A DNA stretch of 64,000 bases, taken from contig NZ_JAHWXY010000003.1 of assembly GCF_024281235.1 (NCBI RefSeq), positions 310,001 to 374,000 of the forward strand. The letters run 5' to 3'. Shown piece by piece: positions 38,233 through 47,066 of this stretch. The stretch is from Shinella daejeonensis. Lineage in GTDB: Bacteria > Pseudomonadota > Alphaproteobacteria > Rhizobiales > Rhizobiaceae. Positions within the stretch are counted from its first letter, which is position 1; each line of letters starts with the position of its first letter. The notes beneath the pieces are model-generated. The model ran no database searches. It worked only from the letters and a program-made list of their open reading frames with translations, and was not told the DNA's origin. The position numbers and the translations under genes are program-made.

Positions 38233-38889
38233 ACGCTCCGGCGTTTCCGTCACCAGCTGGGTCACGAAATCGAACAGGCCATGGCGCCGGTCACGGCGCA
38301 GGCGCTCGGCCTTGACGATGCTCTGCACGGCGTCGAAGGCGACGGAAAGATCATCGTTGAGGATGACATAGTCGTATTCCCGCCAGTGTTCGATCTCCGC
38401 GCGGGAATTGGCGAGACGTGTCTGGATGACGTCTTCCGTATCCTCGGCACGCCGGTGCAGGCGCGATTGCAGTTCGGTCATCGAGGGCGGCAGGATGAAG
38501 ATCGAGACGACGTCGGCCGGCATCTTCTCCTGCAACTGCTGCGCGCCCTGCCAGTCGATATCGAAGAGCATGTCGCGGCCGGCGGCCATCGCCTCCTCCA
38601 CGGGCTCGCGCGGCGTTCCGTAGAAATTGCCATGCACTTCGGCGTCTTCGAGCAAGGCGTCGGAATCGCGCAGCCGTTCGAACTCGCGCTGGTTGATGAA
38701 ATGATAATGGCGGCCGGCGATCTCGCTTGCCCGGCGCTGCCGCGTCGTGACGCTCACCGACAGGCTGAGGCCGGGGTCGGCTTCCAGCAGGTTGCGAGCG
38801 ATGGTGGATTTGCCCGCCCCGGAGGGAGAGGAGATCACCAGCATCAGCCCCCGCCGGGCGATCTCGATATGTTTTCCCGTTTCGGCCAT
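38224..38889 (-). CDS. gmk: Guanylate kinase
   Basis: The 221-residue kinase phosphorylates GMP to GDP. The P-loop is SPSGAGKST (21-29); the GMP-binding segment [19 protein letters not shown] and FIDxQGA-like FDIDWQGA follow. ATG at 38889 lies 4 bp after the yicC stop, so it is co-transcribed. It is last in the fab-mltG-yicC-gmk series. Confidence 0.96.
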   Translation of the reverse strand: MAETGKHIEIARRGLMLVISSPSGAGKSTIARNLLEADPGLSLSVSVTTRQRRASEIAGRHYHFINQREFERLRDSDALLEDAEVHGNFYGTPREPVEEAMAAGRDMLFDIDWQGAQQLQEKMPADVVSIFILPPSMTELQSRLHRRAEDTEDVIQTRLANSRAEIEHWREYDYVILNDDLSVAFDAVQSIVKAERLRRDRRHGLFDFVTQLVTETPERPS

Positions 38890-38893
38890 GATC

Positions 38894-39781
38894 CTACTCC
38901 AAATTCTGAACCTGTTCGCGGAACTGGTCGATGACGACCTTCAGTTCGATGCCGGCCGCCGTGATGGCGGCGGCGTTGGACTTGGAACAGATGGTATTCG
39001 ATTCCCGGTTGAACTCCTGCGCGAGAAAATCGAGCTTGCGCCCGACCGGCCCGCCGTTGCGGATAAGATCGCGCGCGGCGCGCACATGCGCCTTCAGCCG
39101 GTCGACCTCCTCCCGCAGATCCGCTTTCGTCGCAAGCAGCGCCGCTTCCTGATGCAGGCGATCGCGGTCGAGCGCCGTTGCGCCCTGAAGAAGCTGTTCG
39201 ACCTGCGCCGAAAGGCGTTCCGCGATCGCCGCGACACTGCGCGAGGGATCGCTTTCGACGGCAAGCGTCAGCGTTTCGATGCGGCCAACCTGGTCCAGCA
39301 GCACGTCCGCCAGCGCCGCACCTTCCTGGCGGCGCATGGCGGCAAGCCGCTCCACCGCTTCCGCAAGGCCGGCCTGGATATCCTCGTCGCGCCTTACGCG
39401 TTCGTCTCCGCTTTCCTCGACCTCCCGGAAATCGACGACGCCGCGAAGGGACAGCAGCGCATCCAGCCGGAGCGGGGCGGGATCGACGATGCCCGCCAGC
39501 CGCTCGCGCAGGGCGACCACGGCGGCCAGCGCCTGCTCGTTGACGACCGCTTCCACCTGCGGCTCGCTGATGCTGACGCTGAGCGCGACCTGCATGTTGC
39601 CGCGCGTGAAGGCCTCGCCGGCCAGTCGGCGGGCCTCCACCTCCATCGCCTCGAAACCGGGCGGCAGCCGCAGCCGCAGATCGAGGCCCTTGCCGTTCAC
39701 CGAGCGCAATTCCCAGGCCCAGCGCGTCCGGCCGCTGGTGCCTTCGGCCCTCGCAAAACCGGTCATCGACTGCAATGACAT
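38894..39781 (-). CDS. yicC: YicC/YloC family endoribonuclease
   Basis: The 295-residue protein has the N-terminal YicC core ([24 protein letters not shown]) and the C-terminal DUF1732 part ([23 protein letters not shown]). Members are reported as stress-response endoribonucleases. ATG at 39781 has an excellent GGAGGGTGAA upstream; the earlier in-frame ATG at 39880 is rejected. It is coupled to gmk and lies 197 bp after mltG. Confidence 0.93.
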   Translation of the reverse strand: MSLQSMTGFARAEGTSGRTRWAWELRSVNGKGLDLRLRLPPGFEAMEVEARRLAGEAFTRGNMQVALSVSISEPQVEAVVNEQALAAVVALRERLAGIVDPAPLRLDALLSLRGVVDFREVEESGDERVRRDEDIQAGLAEAVERLAAMRRQEGAALADVLLDQVGRIETLTLAVESDPSRSVAAIAERLSAQVEQLLQGATALDRDRLHQEAALLATKADLREEVDRLKAHVRAARDLIRNGGPVGRKLDFLAQEFNRESNTICSKSNAAAITAAGIELKVVIDQFREQVQNLE

Positions 39782-39978
39782 TTCACCCTCCATCGGCTGC
39801 GCTTCTCCCCCGGCCGGATGGAGGGGACAGGCGCGGCCATGCCCCCCACGGGCGTCCGGCCATACGGTTCCCGGGTTCAAAGTGCAGCAATTTCACGGGG
39901 TTGGAAACGGGTTTCGGGCCGCAAAGCGCGACGATCCACATCAAAGCACGCCTGTGGCCGCAACGGCCGGCCGCCCTT

Positions 39979-41151
39979 TCACTGGGGGGCCTCCTGCGCC
40001 TGCCGGGCGGCCTCCGCCGCCTTCTCGGCCTCGATCTTGCGCCAGCGGCGGACATTCTGGTTATGCTCGTCGAGCGTCTCGGCGAAAGCATGACCGCCCG
40101 TGCCGTCCGCCACGAAATAGAGGTCCGCGGTGCGCGACGGGCTGGCGACCGCCTCCAGCGCCGCGCGCCCCGGATTGGCGATCGGCGTGGGCGGCAGGCC
40201 GTTGATGACATAGGTATTGTAGGGCGTCCGCTTTTCGAGATCCGATTGATAGATCGGCCGCTCGGAAGGCTTTCCGTCGCCGCCGAAGATGCCGTAGACG
40301 ATCGTCGGATCGGACTGCAATCGCATGCCCTTCTCCAGCCGGTTCAGGAAGACCGAGGCGACGCGCGGGCGCTCGTCGGCGCGGCCCGTCTCCTTCTCGA
40401 CGATCGAGGCCAGCGTCACGAATTCCTCGCGCGTGGCGATCGGCAGGTCGGCGTCCCGCTTTTCCCATATCTGGTCGATCAGCGCCTGCTGGGCGGCGAG
40501 CATCTGCTGGAGGATATCGGCCCGCTTGGTCCCGCGGGAAAACTTGTAGGTATCCGGCATCAGCGAGCCTTCCGCCGGCAGGTCGCCCGGCAGGTCGCCT
40601 TCCAGAACGGGGTCGTCGGCAAGCCGCTTGAAGATCTGCTTGACCGTCAGGCCCTCGGGCACGGAAACGCTGTAGAGGATGGACTTGCCGGAATGCAACA
40701 GGTCCATGATGTCATGCATGGACGCGCCGGCCTTGATCTCGTATTCGCCCGCCTTCAGCGTCTCCCCGTCGAGATAGATGCGGGTGAGGACGCGGAAGAC
40801 CCGGCTGTCGGTAATGATGTCGTTACGCTCCAGGCTGGCGGCGATCTCGTTGAGGCCGGCGCCATTGCGGACGATGAAATTGCTGTTGGCGACGAGCGGA
40901 CCCGGCTCCTGGAAGCTCTTCAGGCCGTAATAGAAGACGCCGACGGCGGCGATCGTCACGAAGACCAGCACGGTCATCACGAAATTCAGGAAGATCACCA
41001 CCTGGCTGCGCGCCTTGCGCGACCGGCGCGGCGGCTGCGGCACCTTTTCCGGGCGCAGGGCCTCGCTGGCTGATTTCGGGATGATCGGTCCTCGCGCGGC
41101 ATTGTCGCCGCGACCAAACTGCGTCTCGCCGGAATCGTTCGTCTCGCTCAC
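39979..41151 (-). CDS. mltG: Endolytic murein transglycosylase MltG
   Basis: The 390-residue, single-pass inner-membrane enzyme cleaves nascent glycan strands and sets their length. It has a Pro/Arg-rich cytoplasmic tail (1-48), a membrane span (about 50-76), a LysM-like region, and the YceG catalytic domain with the catalytic Glu in LASIVEKET and downstream LQSDPTIVYG and NTYVINGLPPTPIANPG. The position after fabF is widely conserved. ATG at 41151 begins MSETNDSGETQFGRG. Confidence 0.94.
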   Translation of the reverse strand: MSETNDSGETQFGRGDNAARGPIIPKSASEALRPEKVPQPPRRSRKARSQVVIFLNFVMTVLVFVTIAAVGVFYYGLKSFQEPGPLVANSNFIVRNGAGLNEIAASLERNDIITDSRVFRVLTRIYLDGETLKAGEYEIKAGASMHDIMDLLHSGKSILYSVSVPEGLTVKQIFKRLADDPVLEGDLPGDLPAEGSLMPDTYKFSRGTKRADILQQMLAAQQALIDQIWEKRDADLPIATREEFVTLASIVEKETGRADERPRVASVFLNRLEKGMRLQSDPTIVYGIFGGDGKPSERPIYQSDLEKRTPYNTYVINGLPPTPIANPGRAALEAVASPSRTADLYFVADGTGGHAFAETLDEHNQNVRRWRKIEAEKAAEAARQAQEAPQ

Positions 41152-41298
41152 GGATTTTCCTCATTCATTCAGGCATCGCTCGATGTGTCTTGCAACAGAG
41201 CAATGCGGCAAAAAGCAGGATCGGCCCGCCTGTCCAGCAGGTCGCGGCGTCACCCCGTTTCCGGCAGTCAGCCCCATCTTTTCGTTTCAAACAGGCTG

Positions 41299-41329
41299 CG
41301 GGCCGGTTTCCACCGGCAACGCCGGCCCG
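41299..41329 (-). terminator. Hairpin just after fabF
   Basis: The 8-bp stem CGGGCCGG/CCGGCCCG with a 15-nt loop starts 3 bp past the fabF stop on the minus strand. It may attenuate read-through into mltG. No U tract. Confidence 0.4.
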
Positions 41330-41331
41330 GC

Positions 41332-42594
41332 TCAGGCCTCATAGCGCCTGAGAACCAGCGACGCATTCGTTCCGCCGAAACCGAACGAATTGGATAGCGC
41401 CACGTTGATCTCGCGCTTGCGGGCCTTGTGAGGCACCAGATCGATCGCCGTCTCGACATCGGGATTGTCGAGATTGAGCGTCGGCGGCGCGATATTGTCG
41501 CGAATGGCCAGCGCCGTGAAGATCGCCTCGACCGCGCCGGCAGCCCCGAGAAGGTGGCCGATCGCCGATTTGGTGGACGACATGGAGATGCGCGGAGCGG
41601 CGTCTCCGACCAGCCGTTCCACCGCGCCCAGTTCGATCGTGTCGGCCATCGTGGACGTGCCGTGGGCGTTGATGTAATCGACCTCGCTTGCGGAAATTCC
41701 CGCGCGCTTCAGCGCCATCTGCATGCAGCGATAGGCCCCGTCGCCGTCCTCGGAGGGCGCGGTGATATGGTAGGCGTCGCCGGACAGGCCGTAACCGACC
41801 ACCTCGGCGTAGATCTTCGCGCCGCGCGCCCTGGCGTGTTCCAGTTCCTCCAGAACGACGATACCTGCCCCCTCGCCCATGACGAAGCCGTCGCGGTCGC
41901 GGTCATAGGGGCGCGACGCGGCGGTCGGATCGTCGTTGCGGGCGGTGGAAAGCGCCTTGCAGGCGGCAAAACCGGCAAGCGAAATACGGCATACGGGCGA
42001 TTCCGTGCCCCCTGCCACCATCACGTCGGCATCGCCGAGCGCAATGAGGCGGCTGGCGTCGCCGATGGCGTGCGCACCCGTGGAGCAGGCGGTCACGACC
42101 GAATGGTTCGGCCCGCGCAGCTTGTGGCGGATCGACACCTGGCCGGAGGCGAGATTGATCAGCCGCCCGGGAATGAAGAAGGGGGAAACGCGGCGGGGAC
42201 CTTTTTCGCGCAGCGTATAGCCCGCCTCGACGATGCCTTCCAGGCCGCCGATGCCGGAGCCGATAAGCACGCCGGTGGCGATCTGGTCCTCGTCCGTCTG
42301 CGGATGCCAGCCGGCGTCGTCGAGCGCCATATCGGCCGCCGCCATCGCATAGACGATGAACGGATCGACCTTGCGCTGCTCCTTCGGTTCCATCCACTGG
42401 TTGGGATCGTAGGTGCCGTCCGTTCCGTCGCCGGTCGGAATCATGCAGGCAATCCGCGCAGGCAGGTCGTCGACCTCGAAGCCGGTCACCTTCACGGCGC
42501 CGCTGCGACCCTCGAGAAGCCGGGACCAGGTTACCTCGGTTCCACAGCCTAGCGGGGATACCATGCCGGTACCCGTGATAACGACACGCCTCAT
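41332..42594 (-). CDS. fabF: 3-oxoacyl-ACP synthase II
   Basis: The 420-residue condensing enzyme elongates acyl-ACP with malonyl-ACP. The catalytic Cys170 is in TACSTGAHAIG, the two histidines are in NAHGTSTMADT and KSAIGHLLGAAGAVEA, and the C-terminal GFGGTNASLV loop is intact. Length matches FabF. It lies 114 bp after acpP, separated by a hairpin that may set the ratio of carrier protein to enzyme. Confidence 0.97.
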   Translation of the reverse strand: MRRVVITGTGMVSPLGCGTEVTWSRLLEGRSGAVKVTGFEVDDLPARIACMIPTGDGTDGTYDPNQWMEPKEQRKVDPFIVYAMAAADMALDDAGWHPQTDEDQIATGVLIGSGIGGLEGIVEAGYTLREKGPRRVSPFFIPGRLINLASGQVSIRHKLRGPNHSVVTACSTGAHAIGDASRLIALGDADVMVAGGTESPVCRISLAGFAACKALSTARNDDPTAASRPYDRDRDGFVMGEGAGIVVLEELEHARARGAKIYAEVVGYGLSGDAYHITAPSEDGDGAYRCMQMALKRAGISASEVDYINAHGTSTMADTIELGAVERLVGDAAPRISMSSTKSAIGHLLGAAGAVEAIFTALAIRDNIAPPTLNLDNPDVETAIDLVPHKARKREINVALSNSFGFGGTNASLVLRRYEA

Positions 42595-42669
42595 CGTCCG
42601 TGATCCACCTTACCTGTTCGGTTGCTCTTCCGGCGGGAGCCGGTGCGGCCTCCCCGAACGGAAGACCGG

Positions 42670-42692
42670 GACGGGCCGCCTGGCGGCCCGTC
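42670..42692 (-). terminator. Hairpin between acpP and fabF
   Basis: A perfect 10-bp stem (GACGGGCCGC/GCGGCCCGTC) with a 3-nt loop lies 16 bp past the acpP stop. It is likely a partial terminator or mRNA-end stabiliser, allowing much higher acpP than fabF expression. Confidence 0.65.
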
Positions 42693-42708
42693 GGGCATCA
42701 TGCCTGGA

Positions 42709-42945
42709 TCAGGCCTGCGCCTTTTCGATGAACTTGACGGCGTCGCCGACCGTCAGGATCGAGTCAGCGGCATCGTCGGGGATCTCGACGCCGAATTCTT
42801 CTTCGAACGCCATGACCAGTTCGACGGTGTCGAGCGAGTCCGCGCCAAGATCATCGATGAAGCTTGCGCCTTCGCTGACCTTTTCGGCGTCAACGCCCAG
42901 ATGATCAATGACAATTTTCTTTACGCGTTCTGCGATATCGCTCAT
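42709..42945 (-). CDS. acpP: Acyl carrier protein
   Basis: The 78-residue acidic carrier has its phosphopantetheine attachment serine (S37) in [13 protein letters not shown] at 42945 with GAGGAAT upstream gives the standard [12 protein letters not shown] start; the longer frame to 42999 is ignored. It carries growing acyl chains for FabD/G/F encoded around it. Confidence 0.98.
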   Translation of the reverse strand: MSDIAERVKKIVIDHLGVDAEKVSEGASFIDDLGADSLDTVELVMAFEEEFGVEIPDDAADSILTVGDAVKFIEKAQA

Positions 42946-42975
42946 GTCGGATTCCTCGACCTTTGTTTTGATCGA

Positions 42976-43048
42976 CGTTCCTTGCGGAACGCCGGACATT
43001 TACAACGCCGGACATGCCTTGTGGCACATCCGGCAAACCCTTCAACCG
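42976..43048 (-). promoter_or_regulatory. Repeat-rich leader of acpP
   Basis: This contains a 6-bp hairpin CGTTCC-TTGC-GGAACG (42976-42991), two direct copies of AACGCCGGACAT (42988-42999 and 43004-43015), and an imperfect inverted partner (CACATCCGGC) further upstream. It could be an operator or an mRNA structure controlling acpP. The function is inferred only from position. Confidence 0.4.
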
Positions 43049-43228
43049 GCAATGCGGCTTCGGCGATAGGCTTGCGCTTCGCCCGGCAGCACCGGCATTC
43101 CACGGTCGACTGCTGACAGTCATGGCCCGATTAACACGGTTTATGTCCGCCGCAAAGCCTCAAATTGGCGGGCAAGGCGATGGTCAACATGCTATTTCCG
43201 CAAGCCGGACGGGCCTTTGTCCCGGCTG

Positions 43229-43966
43229 TCAGATCATCGCCATGCCGCCGTTGACGTGCAGGGTCTGACCGGTCATGTAACCGGCCTCGTCGGACGCCAG
43301 ATAGATAACGGCGGAGGCGACTTCCGCGCCGCTGCCCATGCGCTTCATGGGGATGGCCCCCATGATGGCCTCCTTCTGCTTGTCGTTCAGCTTGCCGGTC
43401 ATCGCGCTTTCGATGAAGCCGGGCGCAACGCAGTTCACGGTGACGTTGCGGGTCGCGATTTCCTGCGCCAGCGACTTCGTGAAGCCGATCATGCCCGCCT
43501 TGGAGGCGCAATAGTTCGTCTGGCCGGGGTTGCCGGTGACGCCGACGATCGACGTGATGTTGATAATACGGCCGAAGCGGCGGCGCATCATCGGGTGGGT
43601 CAGTTCACGCGTCAGACGGAAGACCGCCGTCAGGTTCACTTCCAGAACCGCGTCCCAGTCGTCATCGCTCATGCGCACGAACAGGCCGTCCCGGGTGATG
43701 CCGGCGTTGTTGACGAGAATGTCGACGCCACCGAGTTCGGCTTCCGCCTTCTCGGCGAGCGCCTTGACCTCGGCGCGGTCGGACAGGTTGGCCGGGAAGA
43801 TATGAACGCGCTCGCCGAGGTCCTTCGCCAGCGCTTCGAGCTTTTCGACACGGGTTCCGTGCAGGCCGACGATGGCGCCGCGAGCGTGCAGAAGACGGGC
43901 GATTTCCTCGCCGATGCCGCCGGATGCGCCGGTAACCAGGGCCTTGCGGCCGGAAAGATCAAACAT
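43229..43966 (-). CDS. fabG: 3-oxoacyl-ACP reductase
   Basis: The 245-residue NADPH-dependent SDR has TGASGGIG (12-19), the NNAG motif, catalytic S139, Y152 and K156 (YCASKAG), and the C-terminal GQTLHVNGGMAMI. ATG at 43966 has AGGAA upstream. It lies 27 bp after fabD. A small hairpin (AGCCGG/CCGGCT, 43203-43227) sits just past its stop. Confidence 0.97.
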   Translation of the reverse strand: MFDLSGRKALVTGASGGIGEEIARLLHARGAIVGLHGTRVEKLEALAKDLGERVHIFPANLSDRAEVKALAEKAEAELGGVDILVNNAGITRDGLFVRMSDDDWDAVLEVNLTAVFRLTRELTHPMMRRRFGRIINITSIVGVTGNPGQTNYCASKAGMIGFTKSLAQEIATRNVTVNCVAPGFIESAMTGKLNDKQKEAIMGAIPMKRMGSGAEVASAVIYLASDEAGYMTGQTLHVNGGMAMI

Positions 43967-43993
43967 GGTCCAGTTCCTGTTGTCTTGAGCGGA

Positions 43994-44938
43994 TCAGCCG
44001 AGAAGCGTCGCAAGCGCGCTGTCGATATCGGTCGGCGTATTGACGGCAAAGCCGGTGAGCGACTTGTCGATGCGGCGGGCAAGGCCCGTCAGCACCTTGC
44101 CGGAGCCGATTTCATACAAGGTCGTCACATCGTTCCTCGCGAACCATTCGACGGTCTCGCGCCAGCGCACCTGGCCCGTCACCTGTTCGACGAGGAGATC
44201 GACGATTTCCTGCGGGTTCCCGACCGGGGCGGCGCGCACGTTGGCGATCACCGGCACGACCGGAGCCTTGACCGCAACGCCCGACAGCGCATCGCGCATC
44301 GCCTCGGCGGCCGGCCCCATCAGGGCGGAATGGAACGGCGCGGAGACGGACAGCATCAGCGCGCGCTTTGCGCCCTTTTCCGTCGCCAGCCGCGCAGCAA
44401 CCTCGACTGCCGGCCTGGAGCCGGAAATAACCAGCTGGCCGCCGCCGTTGTCATTGGCGATCTGGCAGGTTCCGCCCTTCGAGGCCTCGTCGCACACCGC
44501 CTCCACATCGGCCTGTTCGAGGCCGATGATCGCCGCCATCGCGCCTTCGCCCACCGGGACGGCCGATTGCATGGCGTTGCCGCGGATGCGCAGGAGCCGC
44601 GCCGTATCGGCAAGAGAAAAGGAACCGGCGGCGCAAAGCGCGGAATATTCACCGAGCGAATGGCCCGCGACACAGGCGACCTTGCCGGCCAGCGACAGGC
44701 CGCGCGCCTCAAGCACCCGCATGACGGCGATCGACACGGCCATCAGCGCCGGCTGGGCGTTCGCCGTCAGCGTCAGCGTCTCTTCCGGCCCGTCGAACAT
44801 GACGGCAGAGAGCTTCTGGCCGAGCGCCTCGTCGACTTCCTCGAACACGGCGCGGGCCTCGGGGAAGGTCTCCGCAAGGTCCCTGCCCATGCCGACGGCC
44901 TGGCTGCCCTGGCCGGGAAAGGTGAATGCAACGCTCAT
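43994..44938 (-). CDS. fabD: Malonyl-CoA:ACP transacylase
   Basis: The 314-residue enzyme loads malonate on ACP. The nucleophile S94 is in GHSLGEYSALCA, His203 in APFHSALM, and the N-terminus is FTFPGQGSQAVG. ATG at 44938 gives the family-standard start; an in-frame ATG at 44962 has a better Shine-Dalgarno (AAGGAAAGGG) and would add 8 residues, so the start is not settled. It is the first gene of the minus-strand fab series and diverges from the tas-like gene. Confidence 0.95.
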   Translation of the reverse strand: MSVAFTFPGQGSQAVGMGRDLAETFPEARAVFEEVDEALGQKLSAVMFDGPEETLTLTANAQPALMAVSIAVMRVLEARGLSLAGKVACVAGHSLGEYSALCAAGSFSLADTARLLRIRGNAMQSAVPVGEGAMAAIIGLEQADVEAVCDEASKGGTCQIANDNGGGQLVISGSRPAVEVAARLATEKGAKRALMLSVSAPFHSALMGPAAEAMRDALSGVAVKAPVVPVIANVRAAPVGNPQEIVDLLVEQVTGQVRWRETVEWFARNDVTTLYEIGSGKVLTGLARRIDKSLTGFAVNTPTDIDSALATLLG

Positions 44939-45081
44939 CTGGGGCTGTCTCCCGTCTTTCATTTTCCCTTTCCTTCACATTCCTCTTTGCCAAGTCAAGG
45001 CGTCGTGCCGCCGGCAGCCATGCATGAAGCACCATTCCACCGGCCTTGCACAGGGAATCCGCGCCGATATCGGCTTTCGCC

Positions 45082-45109
45082 TTGCACTTCCCCGCCCGCG
45101 CCGTACATT
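45082..45109 (+). promoter_or_regulatory. Candidate promoter for the tas-like gene
   Basis: TTGCAC (45082-45087) and TACATT (45104-45109) have a 16-bp spacer. Predicted start near 45116 would leave a 25-nt leader carrying AAGGAA. Confidence 0.45.
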
Positions 45110-45140
45110 CGCGCCGCTTTAGCGAAGGAAATATCCGCCC

Positions 45141-46184
45141 ATGAAATACAATCCGCTCGGCAGATCCGGTATCCGCGTGTCGGAAATCTGCCTCGGCACG
45201 ATGACCTGGGGTTCGCAGAACGACGAACGCGAGGCACATGCGCAGCTTGACCATGCTCTCGACCATGGCGTGAACTTCATCGACACGGCGGAGCTCTATC
45301 CGACGACCCCCGCCGGAGCTAAGACCTACGGCGACACCGAGCGCTTCATCGGATCCTGGCTTGCAGGCCGGTCCGACCGGGAGCGCATCGTGCTGGCCAG
45401 CAAGGTCGCCGGCCCCGGACGCGACTATATCCGCGATGGCGCGCCCGCCAGCCGGGCCGGCACGATCGCCGCGCTCGACGCCAGCCTGTCGCGCCTTCGC
45501 ACCGACTATGTCGATCTCTATCAGCTTCACTGGCCGAATCGCAGCCACTATCATTTCCGCCGTTCGTGGACATATACGCCCTTCACGCAGGACCGGCGGA
45601 AAGTCGAGGACGAACTGCTGGAACTGCTCGAAGCGCTGGACGAACTCGTCAAGGCCGGCAAGGTCCGCGCGGTCGGGCTTTCCAACGAGACCGCCTGGGG
45701 CGTGATGCGCTTCCTGCGGCATTCGGAGGAAAAGGGGCTGCCGCGCATGGCCTCGATCCAGAACGAATACAATCTCCTCTATCGCACCTTCGACCTCGAT
45801 CTCGCCGAGGTCGCGCATCAGGAAGATGTCGGCCTGCTCGCCTATTCGCCGCTTGCCGTCGGGCTTCTCACCGGAAAATACCTGGACGGCCGGCTGCCGC
45901 CCGGTTCCCGGCGCAATTACAATGCCGATCTGGGCGGCCGCTACCAGCCGCATCAGGAACCGGCGGTTCGCGCCTATGTCGCGCTTGCGGCCGAACACGG
46001 GCTGGACCCCGCGCAGATGGCGCTGGCGTTCTGCCTGAGCCGATCCTTCACGACGTCGGTCATCATCGGGGCCACATCGCTGGACCAGCTCGCCACCGAC
46101 ATCGGCGCGGCCGATCTCACGCTTTCGCCGGAGGTGCTGGAAGGGATCGCCCGCATCCATCGCCTCTATCCCGCGCCCATCTGA
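45141..46184 (+). CDS. tas: Tas-like aldo-keto reductase
   Basis: The 347-residue NADPH-dependent AKR has the tetrad D48, Y53, K88 and H130. The whole length parallels E. coli Tas (GTMTWGSQN, AELYPTTP, LYQLHWPNR, GVSNETAWGVMRFL-like segment, QNEYNLLYRTF). The natural substrate is unknown. It has its own putative promoter and a strong terminator, so it is probably monocistronic. Confidence 0.92.
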   Translation: MKYNPLGRSGIRVSEICLGTMTWGSQNDEREAHAQLDHALDHGVNFIDTAELYPTTPAGAKTYGDTERFIGSWLAGRSDRERIVLASKVAGPGRDYIRDGAPASRAGTIAALDASLSRLRTDYVDLYQLHWPNRSHYHFRRSWTYTPFTQDRRKVEDELLELLEALDELVKAGKVRAVGLSNETAWGVMRFLRHSEEKGLPRMASIQNEYNLLYRTFDLDLAEVAHQEDVGLLAYSPLAVGLLTGKYLDGRLPPGSRRNYNADLGGRYQPHQEPAVRAYVALAAEHGLDPAQMALAFCLSRSFTTSVIIGATSLDQLATDIGAADLTLSPEVLEGIARIHRLYPAPI

Positions 46185-46192
46185 ACACGCCG

Positions 46193-46225
46193 GAAACGGC
46201 GGCGGAAAATCCGTCGCCGTTTCCT
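46193..46225. terminator. 15-bp stem terminator after the tas-like gene
   Basis: GGAAACGGCGGCGGA, AAA, TCCGTCGCCGTTTCC: a 15-bp stem with one G-T wobble and a 3-nt loop, 8 bp past the stop. It is shared with the convergent proline-repeat gene. Flanks are only weakly U-rich (TCTCG). Confidence 0.75.
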
Positions 46226-46252
46226 CTCGTCCATGCATCGTCACGACGTCGC

Positions 46253-46720
46253 TTACGGCGTCGTCGTACCGCCGTCCGGCTGGCTTTCGGTCGGAGCCGG
46301 AGCCGTGTCCGTCTGGCCGGCCGGAGCTTCCGGCGCGGTCTCGGCGGGAGCCGGCGTCGTCTCAGCCGGCGCGGGCACGCTCTCCGTCGGCGCGGGTGCG
46401 CTTTCGGTCGGCGCCGGAGGATTTTCCGTCGGAGCGGGAGCCGTGTCTGTCGGAGCGGGAGTGGTGTCCGTCGGAGCGGGGGCGGTCTCTTCCGTGCCGG
46501 CGGCCGGCGCATTCGCGCCCGGCTCCACATCCGTGCCGGATGTGCCTGCCGCGAAATAGTAGATGCCGATCACGACGAGCACGGCAAGGATGACGGCGAT
46601 CACCCATCCCCCGGTATTGCCGCTGCTCTTCTGGGTGGTGACGACGGTCGGGCCTGCCCCTTCCCCCGGCGGCGGCGTCAGACGGTCTTCCGGCGGACGA
46701 GTGGGATTCGGGTCCTGCAT
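46253..46720 (-). CDS. Hypothetical single-span membrane protein with PAPT(D/E)xx repeats
   Basis: The 155-residue protein has three parts: a Pro-rich cytoplasmic head (1-37), one membrane span (38-58, GGWVIAVILAVLVVIGIYYF), and a low-complexity acidic/proline tail with seven consecutive heptads of the PAPT(D/E)xx type (81-129) plus one more at 141-147. The tail is expected to be extended and periplasmic, perhaps spanning toward the cell wall. ATG at 46720 has GGAG upstream. No family is recognised. It converges with the tas-like gene and diverges from rpsF. Confidence 0.75.
   Translation of the reverse strand: MQDPNPTRPPEDRLTPPPGEGAGPTVVTTQKSSGNTGGWVIAVILAVLVVIGIYYFAAGTSGTDVEPGANAPAAGTEETAPAPTDTTPAPTDTAPAPTENPPAPTESAPAPTESVPAPAETTPAPAETAPEAPAGQTDTAPAPTESQPDGGTTTP
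46334..46480 (-). repeat. 21-bp coding repeat (seven PAPT heptads)
   Basis: Seven in-frame 21-bp units encode PAPTDTT, PAPTDTA, PAPTENP, PAPTESA, PAPTESV, PAPAETT and PAPAETA. Length variation between strains is likely. Confidence 0.85.
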
Positions 46721-47066
46721 GGTTGATACTCCATCTTGGTTCCATCCGTCGGCAAACGCATCCCGCGCCGTTAGGTTCCCGTGACGGCCGGAAATGGGGC
46801 GGATCGGGGAGCGGGCCTTGCAATCGCCGCCAGAATGCGTATAAGCGCGCTGTTCAAAACACCCGGTCTGCCGGCTGGTGGCTGAACGGAGGGCTGCCGA
46901 TCTTCGCGGATCGCCGCTCGGGGCCAAGGGCTCCAGCCTCCCGTGTCTCCGCTCTCGACCGTCTGGATGAAACGCTTTTCTTGCCGGGGCAGACGCCCTT
47001 GAGAACTGTCGTTGAGGCTTGGCGCCGGCTTCGGGTGGATAGCAAACGCAAGAAAGGCAAAGCCAC
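46721..47066. other. Intergenic region holding the rpsF promoter and long leader
   Basis: This 346-bp gap has no believable gene. It contains the promoter described at 46818-46845, then about 215 nt of leader before rpsF. CTGCCGGCTGGTGGC and other GC-rich blocks could fold. An S6:S18 autoregulatory element would be expected here in many bacteria but I could not confirm one. Confidence 0.6.
46818..46845 (+). promoter_or_regulatory. Sigma-70-type promoter for rpsF-rpsR
   Basis: TTGCAA (46818-46823) and TATAAG (46840-46845) are separated by 16 bp. It is the best promoter match seen in the window and lies upstream of a ribosomal operon, with a predicted start near 46852. Confidence 0.65.
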
